Positions 54,441 to 64,000 of a DNA stretch of 64,000 nucleotides are shown here, one piece after another; positions within the stretch are counted from its first letter, which is position 1; every line of letters begins with the position of its first letter. The position numbers were made by a program, and so were the translations under genes. This DNA is from Bombus terrestris. Its lineage: Eukaryota > Arthropoda > Insecta > Hymenoptera > Apidae. Location: assembly GCF_910591885.1 (NCBI RefSeq), contig NW_025963613.1, forward strand, positions 1 to 64,000. The letters run 5' to 3'. A model generated the notes under the pieces. The model ran no database searches and was not told the DNA's origin. It saw nothing but the letters and a program-made list of their open reading frames with translations.

Positions 54441-57400
54441 CGTTGTTCCATGGTTTCCCACGTTGTCCCACGTTGTCCCGCGTTGTCCCACGTTGTCCCA
54501 CGTTGTCCCACGATGTCCCACGTTGTCCCACGTTGTCCCACGTTGTCCCACGTTGTCCCACGTGGTCCCACGTTGTCCCACGTTGTCCCACGGTGTCCAA
54601 CGATGTCCAACGGTGTCCAGCGATGTCCAACGGTGTCCAGCGATGTCCAACGGTGTCCCACGTTGTCCCACGTTTTCCCACGTTGTCCCACGTTGTCCCA
54701 CGGTGTCCAACGATGTCCAACGATGTCCAACGGTGTCCCACGTTGTCCCACGTTGTTCCATGGTTTCCCACGTTGTCCCACGTTGTCCCACGTTGTCCCA
54801 CGTTGTCCCACGGTGTCCAACGATGTCCAACGGTGTCCAACGGTGTCCAACGGTGTCCCACGGTGTCCAACGGTGTCCCACGTTGTCCCACGTTTTCCCA
54901 CGTTGTCCCACGTTGTCCCACGGTGTCCAACGATGTCCAACGATGTCCAACGGTGTCCCACGTTGCCCCACGTTGTTCCATGGTTTCCCACGTTGTCCCA
55001 CGTTGTCCCACGTTGTCCCACGATGTCCCACGTTGTCCCACGTTGTTCCATGGTTTCCCACGTTGTCCCACGTTGTCCCACGTTGTCCCACGGTGTCCAA
55101 CGATGTCCAACGATGTCCAACGGTGTCCCACGTTGTCCCACGTTGTTCCATGGTTTCCCACGTTGTCCCACGTTGTCCCACGTTGTCCCACGGTGTCCAA
55201 CGATGTCCAACGGTGTCCAACGGTGTCCAACGGTGTCCAACGGTGTCCCACGTTGTCCCACGTTGTCCCACGTTGTCCCACGTTGTCCCACGTTGTCCCA
55301 CGATGTCCCACGTTGTCCCACGTTGTCCCACGTTGTCCCACGTTGTCCCACGTTGTCCCACGTTGTCCCACGTTGTCCCGCGTTGTCCCACGTTGTCCCA
55401 CGTTGTCCCACGTTGTCCCACGGTGTCCAACGATGTCCAACGGTGTCCAGCGATGTCCAACGGTGTCCCACGTTGTCCCACGTTTTCCCACGTTGTCCCA
55501 CGTTGTCCCACGGTGTCCAACGATGTCCAACGATGTCCAACGGTGTCCCACGTTGTCCCACGTTGTTCCATGGTTTCCCACGTTGTCCCACGTTGTCCCA
55601 CGTTGTCCCACGGTGTCCAACGATGTCCAACGGTGTCCAACGGTGTCCAACGGTGTCCAACGGTGTCCCACGTTGTCCCACGTTGTCCCACGTTGTCCCA
55701 CGTTGTCCCACGTTGTCCCACGTTGTCCCACGTGGTCCCACGTTGTCCCACGTTGTCCCACGGTGTCCAACGGTGTCCCACGTTGTCCCACGTTTTCCCA
55801 CGTTGTCCCACGTTGTCCCACGGTGTCCAACGATGTCCAACGATGTCCAACGGTGTCCCACGTTGTCCCACGTTGTTCCATGGTTTCCCACGTTGTCCCA
55901 CGTTGTCCCACGTTGTCCCACGTTGTCCCACGGTGTCCAACGATGTCCAACGGTGTCCAACGGTGTCCAACGGTGTCCCACGGTGTCCAACGGTGTCCCA
56001 CGTTGTCCCACGTTGTCCCACGTTGTCCCACGTTGTCCCACGTTGTCCCACGTTGTCCCACGTTGTCCAACGATGTCCAACGGTGTCCCACGTTGTCCCA
56101 CGTTGTCCCACGTTGTCCCACGTTGTCCCACGTTGTCCCACGTTGTCCAACGATGTCCAACGGTGTCCCACGTTGTCCCACGTTGTCCCACGTTGTCCCA
56201 CGTGGTCCCACGTTGTCCCACGTTGTCCCACGGTGTCCAACGATGTCCAACGGTGTCCAACGGTGTCCAACGGTGTCCAACGTTGTCCCACGTGGTCCCA
56301 CGTTGTCCAACGGTGTCCAACGGTGTCCAACGGTGTCCAACGGTGTCCCAAGTTGTCCCACGTTGTCCCACGTTGTCCCACGGTGTCCAACGATGTCCAA
56401 CGGTGTCCCACGTTGTCCCACGGTGTCCAACGATGTCCAACGGTGTCCCACGTTGTCCAACGGTGTCCCACGTTGTCCCACGGTGTCCAACGATGTCCAA
56501 CGGTGTCCCACGTTGTCCCACGTTGTCCCACGCTGTCCCACGTTGTCCCACGTTGTCCCACGATGTCCCACGTTGTCCCACGTTGTCCCACGTTGTCCCA
56601 CGTTGTCCCACGTTGTCCCACGTTGTCCCACGTTGTCCCACGTTGTCCCACGTTGTCCCACGTTGTCCCACGTTGTCCCACGTTGTCCCACGTTGTCCCA
56701 CGTTGTCCCACGTTGTCCCACGTGGTCCCACGTTGTCCCACGTTGTCCCACGGTGTCCAACGGTGTCCCACGTTGTCCCACGTTGTCCCACGTTGTCCCA
56801 CGTTGTCCCACGTTGTCCCACGGTGTCCAACGGTGTCCAACGGTGTCCAACGGTGTCCCACGTTGTCCCACGTTGTCCCACGTTGTCCCACGTTGTCCCA
56901 CGTTGTCCCACGTTGTCCCACGTTGTCCCACGTTGTCCCACGTTGTCCCACGTTGTCCCACGTTGTCCCACGTTGTCCAACGATGTCCAACGGTGTCCCA
57001 CGTTGTCCCACGTTTTTCCATGGTTTCCCACGTTGTCCCACGTTGTCCCACGGTGTCCAACGATGTCCAACGGTGTCCAACGGTGTCCAACGGTGTCCAA
57101 CGGTGTCCCACGTTGTCCCACGTTTTCCCACGTTGTCCCACGTCGTCCCACGGTGTCCAACGATGTCCAACGGTGTCCAACGGTTTCCCACGGTGTCCAA
57201 CGTTGTCCCACGTTGTCCCACGTTGTCCCACGTTGTCCCACGTTGTCCCACGTTGTCCCACGTTGTCCCACGTTGTCCCACGTTGTCCCACGTTGTCCCA
57301 CGTTGTCCCACGTTGTCCCACGTTGTTCCATGGTTTCCCACGTTGTCCCACGTTGTCCCACGTTGTCCCACGTTGTCCCACGGTGTCCAACGATGTCCAA

Positions 57401-58210
57401 CGATGTCCAACGTTGTCCCACGTTGTCCCACGTTGTTTCATGGTTTCCCACGTTGTCCCACGTTGTCCCACGTTGTCCCACGGTGTCCAACGATGTCCAA
57501 CGGTGTCCAACGGTGTCCAACGGTGTCCAACGGTGTCCCACGTTGTCCCACGTTGTCCCACGTTGTCCCACGATGTCCCACGTTGTCCCACTTTGTTCCA
57601 TGGTTTCCCACGTTGTCCCACGTTGTCCCACGTTGTCCCACGGTGTCCAACGATGTCCAACGGTGTCCCACGTTGTCCCACGTTGTCCCACGTTGTCCCA
57701 CGGTGTCCAACGATGTCCAACGGTGTCCCACGTTGTCCCACGTTGTCCCACGTTGTCCCACGTTGTCCCACGTTGTCCCACGTTGTCCCACGTTGTCCCA
57801 CGTTGTCCCACGATGTCCCACGTTGTCCCACGTTGTCCCACGTTGTCCCACGTTGTCCCACGTTGTCCCACGTTGTCCCACGTTGTCCCACGTTGTCCCA
57901 CGTTGTCCCACGTTGTTCCATGGTTTCCCACGTTGTCCCACGTTGTCCCACGTTGTCCCACGTTGTCCCACGGTGTCCAACGATGTCCAACGATGTCCAA
58001 CGGTGTCCCACGTTGTCCCACGTTGTTCCATGGTTTCCCACGTTGTCCCACGTTGTCCCACGTTGTCCCACGGTGTCCAACGATGTCCAACGGTGTCCAA
58101 CGGTGTCCAACGGTGTCCAACGGTGTCCCACGTTGTCCCACGTTGTCCCACGTTGTCCCACGATGTCCCACGTTGTCCCACGTTGTTCCATGGTTTCCCA
58201 CGTTGTCCCA
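54441..58210 (+). repeat. Region dense in the ccatggtttc marker
   Basis: The 20-bp marker or a mutated form occurs near 54441, 54751, 54971, 55041, 55141, 55561, 55871, 57011, 57321, 57431, 57591, 57911, 58021 and 58181. Spacings fall as low as 70-110 bp, against an average near 640 bp for the window. Several copies are altered: gtttttcca at 57011, gttgtttca at 57431 and ctttgttcca at 57591. The gap 55891-57010 has none and instead shows an irregular mix of caacggtgtc and caacgttgtc units. Confidence 0.85.
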
Positions 58211-61027
58211 CGTTGTCCCACGTTGTCCCACGGTGTCCAACGATGTCCAACGGTGTCCAACGGTGTCCAACGGTGTCCAACGGTGTCCCACGTTGTCCCA
58301 CGTTGTCCCACGTTGTCCCACGGTGTCCAACGATGTCCAACGGTGTCCAACGGTGTCCAACGGTGTCCAACGGTGTCCCACGGTGTCCAACGATGTCCAA
58401 CGATGTCCAACGGTGTCCCACGTTGTCCCACGTTGTCCCACGTTGTCCCATGGTGTCCAACGATGTCCAACGGTGTCCAACGGTGTCCAACGGTGTCCAA
58501 CGGTGTCCCACGTTGTCCCACGTTGTCCCACGTTGTCCCACGTTGTCCCACGTTGTCCCACGATGTCCCACGTTGTCCCACGTTGTCCCACGTTGTCCCA
58601 CGTTGTCCCACGTGGTCCCACGTTGTCCCACGTTGTCCCACGGTGTCCAACGGTGTCCAACGATGTCCCACGTTGTCCCACGTTGTCCCACGTTGTCCCA
58701 CGTTGTCCCACGATGTCCCACGTTGTCCCACGTTGTCCCACGTTGTCCCACGATGTCCCACGTTGTCCCACGTTGTCCCACGTTGTCCCACGTTGTCCCA
58801 CGTTGTCCCACGTTGTCCCACGTTGTCCCACGTTGTCCCACGTTGTCCCACGGTGTCCAACGATGTCCAACGGTGTCCAGCGATGTCCAACGGTGTCCCA
58901 CGTTGTCCCACGTTTTCCCACGTTGTCCCACGTTGTCCCACGGTGTCCAACGATGTCCAACGATGTCCAACGGTGTCCCACGTTGTCCCACGTTGTTCCA
59001 TGGTTTCCCACGTTGTCCCACGTTGTCCCACGTTGTCCCACGTTGTCCCACGTTGTCCCACGTTGTCCCACGTTGTCCCACGTTGTCCCACGTTGTCCCA
59101 CGTTGTCCCACGTTGTCCCACGGTGTCCAACGGTGTCCAACGATGTCCCACGTTGTCCCACGTTGTCCCACGTTGTCCCACGTTGTCCCACGTTGCCCCA
59201 CGTTGTCCCACGTTGTCCCACGTTGTCCCACGTTGTCCCACGTTGTCCCACGTTGTCCCACGTTGTCCCACGTTGTCCCACGTTGCCCCACGTTGTCCCA
59301 CGGTGTCCAAAGATGTCCAACGGTGTCCAGCGATGTCCAACGGTGTCCCACGTTGTCCCACGTTTTCCCACGTTGTCCCACGTTGTCCCACGTTGTCCCA
59401 CATTGTCCCACGTTGTCCCACGTTGTCCCACGTTGTCCCACGTTGTCCCACGGTGTCCAACGATGTCCAACGGTGTCCAGCGATGTCCAACGGTGTCCCA
59501 CGTTGTCCCACGTTTTCCTACGTTTTCCCACGTTGTCCCACGGTGTCCAACGATGTCCAACGATGTCCAACGGTGTCCCACGTTGTCCCACGTTGTTCCA
59601 TGGTTTCCCACGTTGTCCCACGTTGTCCCACGTTGTCCCACGGTGTCCAACGATGTCCAACGGTGTCCAACGGTGTCCAACGGTGTCCAACGGTGTCCCA
59701 CGTTGTCCCACGTTGTCCCACGTTGTCCCACGTTGTCCCACGTTGTCCCACGATGTCCCACGTTGTCCCACGTTGTCCCACGTTGTCCCACGTTGTCCCA
59801 CGTGGTCCCACGTTGTCCCACGTTGTCCCACGTTGTCCCACGTTGTCCCACGGTGTCCCACGTTGTCCCACGTTGTCCCACGTTGTCCCACGTTGTCCCA
59901 CGTTGTCACACGTTGTCCCACGTTGTCCCACGTTGTCCCACGGTGTCCAACGATGTCCAACGGTGTCCAGCGATGTCCAACGGTGTCCCACGTTGTCCCA
60001 CGTTTTCCCACGTTGTCCCACGTTGTCCCACGGTGTCCAACGATGTCCAACGATGTCCAACGGTGTCCCACGTTGTCCCACGTTGTTCCATGGTTTCCCA
60101 CGTTGTCCCACGTTGTCCCACGTTGTCCCACGTTGTCCCACGTTGTCCCACGATGTCCCACGTTGTCCCACGTTGTCCCACGTTGTCCCACGTTGTCCCA
60201 CGTTGTCCCACGTTGTCCCACGATGTCCCACGTTGTCCCACGTTGTCCCACGTTGTCCCACGTTGTCCCACGGTGTCCAACGATGTCCAACGGTGTCCAA
60301 CGGTGTCCCACGGTGTCCAACGGTGTCCCACGTTGTCCCACGTTGTCCCACGTTGTCCCACGTTGTCCCACGTTGTCCCACGTTGTCCCACGTTGTCCCA
60401 CGTTGTCCCACGGTGTCCAACGGTGTCCAACGATGTCCCACGTTGTCCCACGTTGTCCCACGTTGTCCCACGTTGTCCCACGTTGTCCCACGATGTCCCA
60501 CGTTGTCCAACGTTGTCCCACGTTGTCCCACGATGTCCCACGTTGTCCCACGTTGTCCCACGTTGTCCCACGTTGTCCCACGATGTCCCACGTTGTCCCA
60601 CGTTGTCCCACGTTGTCCCACGTTGTCCCACGGTGTCCAACGATGTCCAACGGTGTCCAACGGTGTCCCACGGTGTCCGACGTTGTCCCACGTTGTCCCA
60701 CGTTGTCCCACGTTGTCCCACGGTGTCCAACGATGTCCAACGGTGTCCAACGGTGTCCCACGGTGTCCAACGGTGTCCCACGTTGTCCCACGTTGTCCCA
60801 CGTTGTCCCACGTTGTCCCACGTTGTCCCACGATGTCCCACGTTGTCCCACGTTGTCCGACGTTGTCCCACGTTGTCCCACGTTGTCCCACGTTGTCCCA
60901 CGGTGTCCAACGATGTCCAACGATGTCCAACGGTGTCCCACGTTGTCCCACGTTGTTCCATGGTTTCCCACGTTGTCCCACGTTGTCCCACGTTGTCCCA
61001 CGGTGTCCAACGATGTCCAACGGTGTC

Positions 61028-61038
61028 CATTCGGTGTC
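61028..61038 (+). repeat. 11-bp unit, register shift
   Basis: The unit reads cattcggtgtc where caacggtgtc is expected, a local a-to-tt change adding one base. It sits in the usual series of caacggtgtc units that follows a ccatggtttc marker (60951), just before an actttgtc variant at 61071. Confidence 0.95.
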
Positions 61039-64000
61039 CAACGGTGTCCAACGGTGTCCCACGTTGTCCCACTTTGTCCCACGTTGTCCCACGTTGTCCC
61101 ACGTTGTCCCACGATGTCCCACGTTGTCCCACGTTGTCCCACGTTGTCCCACGTTGTCCCACGTTGTTCCATGGTTTCCCACGTTGTCCCACGTTGTCCC
61201 ACGTTGTCCCACGTTGTCCCACGTTGTCCCACGGTGTCCCACGGTGTCCAACGATGTCCAACGGTGTCCCACGTTGTCCCACGTTGTCCCACGTTGTCCC
61301 ACGTTGTCCCACGTTGTCCCACGATGTCCCACGTTGTCCCACGTTGTCCCACGTTGTCCCAAGTTGTCCCACGTTGTCCCACGTTGTCCCACGTTTTCCC
61401 ACGTGGTCCCACGTTGTCCCACGTTGTCCCACGGTGTCCAACGATGTCCAACGGTGTCCCACGTTGTCCAACGGTGTCCCACGTTGTCCCACGTTGTCCC
61501 ACGTTGTCCCACGTTGTCCCACGTTGTCCCACGTTGTCGAACGTTGTCCAACGATGTCCAACGGTGTCCCACGTTGTCCCACGTTGTTCCATGGTTTCCC
61601 ACGTTGTCCCACGTTGTCCCACGTTGTCCCACGGTGTCCAACGATGTCCAACGGTGTCCCACGTTGTCCCACGTTGTCCCACGTTGTCCCACGTTGTCCC
61701 ACGTTGTCCCACGTTGTCCCACGTTGTCCCACGTTGTCCCACGTTGTCCCACGTTGTCCCACGGTGTCCAACGGTGTCCAACGATGTCCCACGTTGTCCC
61801 ACGTTGTCCCACGTTGTCCCACGTTGTCCCACGATGTCCCACGTTGTCCCACGTTGTCCCACGTTGTCCCACGTTGTCCCACGTTGTCCCACGTTGTCCC
61901 ACGTTGTCCCACGATGTCCAACGATGTCCAACGGTGTCCCACGTTGTCCCACGTTGTTCCATGGTTTCCCACGTTGTCCCACGTTGTCCCACGTTGTCCC
62001 ACGTTGTCCCACGGTGTCCAACGATGTCCAACGGTGTCCAACGGTGTCCCACGTTGTCCCACGTTGTCCCACGGTGTCCAACGATGTCCAACGATGTCCA
62101 ACGGTGTCCCACGTTGTCCCACGTTGTCCCACGTTGTCCCACGTTGTCCCACGATGTCCCACGTTGTCCCACGTTGTCCCACGTTGTCCCACGTTGTCCC
62201 ACGTTGTCCCACGTTGTCCCACGGTGTCCAACGATGTCCAACGGTGTCCAACGGTGTCCCACGGTGTCCAACGGTGTCCCACGTTGTCCCACGTTGTCCC
62301 ACGTTGTCCCACGTTGTCCCACGTTGTCCCACGTTGTCCCACGTTGTCCCACGGTGTCCAACGGTGTCCAACGATGTCCCACGTTGTCCCACGTTGTCCC
62401 ACGTTGTCCCACGTTGTCCCACGTTGTCCCACGATGTCCCACGGTGTCCAACGATGTCCAACGGTGTCCAACGGTGTCCCACGGTGTCGAACGGTGTCCC
62501 ACGTTGTCCCACGTTGTCCCACGTTGTCCCACGTTGTCCCACGTTGTCCCACGATGTCCCACGTTGTCCCACGTTGTCCCACGTTGTCCCACGTTGTCCC
62601 ACGTTGTCCCACGTTGTCCCACGGTGTCCAACGATGTCCAACGGTGTCCAACGGTGTCCAACGGTGTCCAACGATGTCCAACGATGTCCAACGATGTCCA
62701 ACGATGTCCAACGGTGTCCCACGATGTCCAACGATGTCCAACGATGTCCAACGGTGTCCAACGATGTCCAACGGTGTCCAACGATGTCCAACGATGTCCA
62801 ACGGTGTCCCACGTTGTCCCACGTTGTTCCATGGTTTCCCACGTTGTCCCACGTTGTCCCACGTTGTCCCACGTTGTCCCACGTTGTCCCACGGTGTCCC
62901 ACGGTGTCCAACGATGTCCAACGGTGTCCCACGTTGTCCCACGTTGTCCCACGTTGTCCCACGTTGTCCCACGTTGTCCCACGTTGTCCCACGGTGTCCA
63001 ACGGTGTCCAACGATGTCCCACGTTGTCCCACGTTGTCCCACGTTGTCCCACGTTGTCCCACGTTGTCCCACGATGTCCCACGTTGTCCAACGTTGTCCC
63101 ACGTTGTCCCACGATGTCCCACGTTGTCCCACGTTGTCCCACGTTGTCCCACGTTGTCCCACGATGTCCCACGTTGTCCCACGTTGTCCCACGTTGTCCC
63201 ACGTTGTCCCACGGTGTCCAACGATGTCCAACGGTGTCCAACGGTGTCCCACGGTGTCCAACGGTGTCCCACGTTGTCCCACGTTGTCCCACGTTGTCCC
63301 ACGTTGTCCCACGTTGTCCCACGATGTCCCACGTTGTCCCACGTTGTCCGACGTTGTCCCACGTTGTCCCACGTTGTCCCACGTTGTCCCACGGTGTCCA
63401 ACGATGTCCAACGATGTCCAACGGTGTCCCACGTTGTCCCACGTTGTTCCATGGTTTCCCACGTTGTCCCACGTTGTCCCACGTTGTCCCACGGTGTCCA
63501 ACGATGTCCAACGGTGTCCAACGGTGTCCAACGGTGTCCAACGGTGTCCCACGGTGTCCAACGATGTCCAACGGTGTCCCACGTTGTCCAACGGTGTCCC
63601 ACGTTGTCCCACGTTGTCCCACGTTGTCCCACGTTGTCCCACGTTGTCCCACGTTGTCCCACGTTGTCCCACGTTGTCCCACGTTGTCCCGCGTTGTCCC
63701 ACGGTGTCCAACGATGTCCAACGGTGTCCAACGGTGTCCCACGGTGTCCAACGGTGTCCCACGTTGTCCCACGTTGTCCCACGTTGTCCCACGTTGTCCC
63801 ACGTTGTCCCACGTTGTCCCACGTTGTCCAACGATGTCCAACGGTGTCCCACGTTGTCCCACGTTGTCCCACGTTGTCCCACGTTGTCCCACGTTGTCCC
63901 ACGTTGTCCCACGTTGTCCCACGTTGTCCCACGTTGTCCAACGATGTCCAACGGTGTCCCACGTTGTCCCACGTTGTTCCATGGTTTCCCACGTTGTCCC
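61039..64000 (+). repeat. Register block 4, to the right edge
   Basis: All units are 10 bp to the window end, where two bases of the next unit remain. It contains a caacgatgtc-rich block at about 62671-62800 followed by the ccatggtttc marker at 62821, the arrangement seen at 24, 27, 31 and 35.5 kb. It also has tccg at 63341 and actttgtc at 61071, variants typical of the 20-39 kb part. The array continues past the window. Confidence 0.9.

Larger units (their letters stand above)
34948..61027 (+). repeat. Register block 3 (2608 units without a length change)
   Basis: The interval is 26,080 bp, exactly 2608 decamers. It begins with a module resembling those at 22-31 kb (tccg variants at about 36151, 37331 and 38471). 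After 40.3 kb it passes into a mosaic with ccacgtggtc, cagcgatgtc and ccacgttttc, variants otherwise typical of the first 6 kb. From 54.4 to 58.2 kb the ccatggtttc marker is unusually dense. Confidence 0.9.
1..64000 (+). repeat. 10-bp satellite/minisatellite array filling the window
   Basis: Every base belongs to a head-to-tail decamer with consensus ccacgttgtc; orientation never inverts. The common types are ccacgttgtc, ccacggtgtc, ccacgatgtc, caacggtgtc and caacgatgtc, so variation is mostly at unit positions 2 and 6. Rarer types include ccacgtggtc, ccacgttttc, cagcgatgtc, cgacgttgtc and ccatggtttc. The consensus is 60% G+C, has 7 pyrimidines of 10 on the + strand, and carries one CpG and one ACGT palindrome. 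Length accounting (four 9-bp units, two 11-bp units) gives 6400 units plus 2 bases. No transposon or unique DNA interrupts it, and both ends lie outside the window. No gene can be supported: six-frame openness follows from the unit lacking stop codons. An array of this size is typical of eukaryotic heterochromatin, but the species is not identifiable. Confidence 0.98.

Noticed and set aside
1369..63990. ATG in ccatggtttc as a Kozak-like translation start
   Set aside because: The CCATGG context looks Kozak-like, but it occurs about 100 times inside the array with no associated gene structure.
6..63992. Open reading frames of hundreds to more than 11,000 codons on both strands
   Set aside because: They are the decamer read in every phase. 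All frames of a strand give the same decapeptide, there is no ribosome site, codon signature or domain, and ends fall only on rare substitutions.
1..64000. CRISPR array
   Set aside because: There are no spacers. Units are 10 bp and directly adjoining, and variation is by substitution within the unit.
1..64000. Telomere with an unusual repeat (GGGACAACGT on the - strand)
   Set aside because: GGG in a short unit invites the idea. However, the unit is not T/G-rich like most telomeric G-strands, the array is heavily diversified with kb-scale segmental copies, and no chromosome end or orientation cue is seen. A subtelomeric position remains possible.
1..64000. Coding minisatellite encoding a repetitive structural protein
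   Set aside because: A coding repeat normally keeps a unit length divisible by three or shows frame conservation. Here frame-shifting units (299, 6858, 34939, 61028) and stop-creating variants are tolerated, with no flanking non-repeat coding sequence.
1..64000. Pure sequencing or assembly artefact
   Set aside because: Structured rare variants shared at fixed multi-kb spacings, with a few private differences, are hard to make by error. Copy number and the exact order of large segments could still be wrong and need spanning reads.
1..64000. Naming the species or a known satellite family
   Set aside because: No unique sequence is present, and I do not recognise this decamer with certainty. 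A search of satellite databases and assemblies with the 10-bp unit and the ccatggtttc marker would decide.

Overview
The whole 64 kb window is one uninterrupted tandem array of a 10-bp unit, consensus ccacgttgtc on the + strand (gacaacgtgg on the other strand). Read end to end it holds 6400 units plus two bases. I found only six units of a different length: four of 9 bp and two of 11 bp. I see no unique sequence, gene, RNA gene, transposon, CRISPR array, promoter or terminator. Because 10 is not a multiple of 3, all three frames of a strand read the same decapeptide (SHVVPRCPTL on +, GQRGTTWDNV on -). Neither contains a stop, so the very long open frames on both strands are by-products of the repeat and are not annotated as genes.

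An array this long, this pure and running off both ends points to a eukaryotic satellite or very large minisatellite locus, such as pericentromeric, subtelomeric or other heterochromatin. The species cannot be named from this sequence. Nearly all units keep their single CpG and few show CpG decay products. This suggests weak germline CpG methylation, recent homogenisation, or both.

Layout: most units are one of five types that differ at position 2 (c or a) and position 6 (t, g or a). A recurrent phrase is ccacggtgtc-caacgatgtc-caacggtgtc. About 100 copies of a 20-bp marker (ccacgttgttccatggtttc) punctuate the array. Five stretches of constant register are separated by the odd-length units: 79-298, 308-6857, 6869-34938, 34948-61027 and 61039-64000, preceded by 1-60.

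Rare variants reveal a second layer of segmental duplications. These are a 210-bp tandem at 2.2 kb, a 630/640-bp tandem at 8.4 kb, a 4940-bp tandem at 10.1-20.1 kb with a third partial copy, a 2770/2450-bp-spaced family at 22.7-27.1 kb, 300-320-bp tandems at 24, 31 and 35.5 kb, and a mosaic of 940, 2940 and 3880-bp spacings at 40.3-52.8 kb. Rare-variant content also splits the window into domains: the two flanks (about 0-6 and 41-61 kb) share variants that are absent from the middle.

The array carries GGG every 10 bp on the - strand wherever units start with cc. This matches the G-quadruplex consensus with 7-nt loops and could bear on its instability. Nothing here looks like a set of genes working together; the interest is in the structure and evolution of the array.
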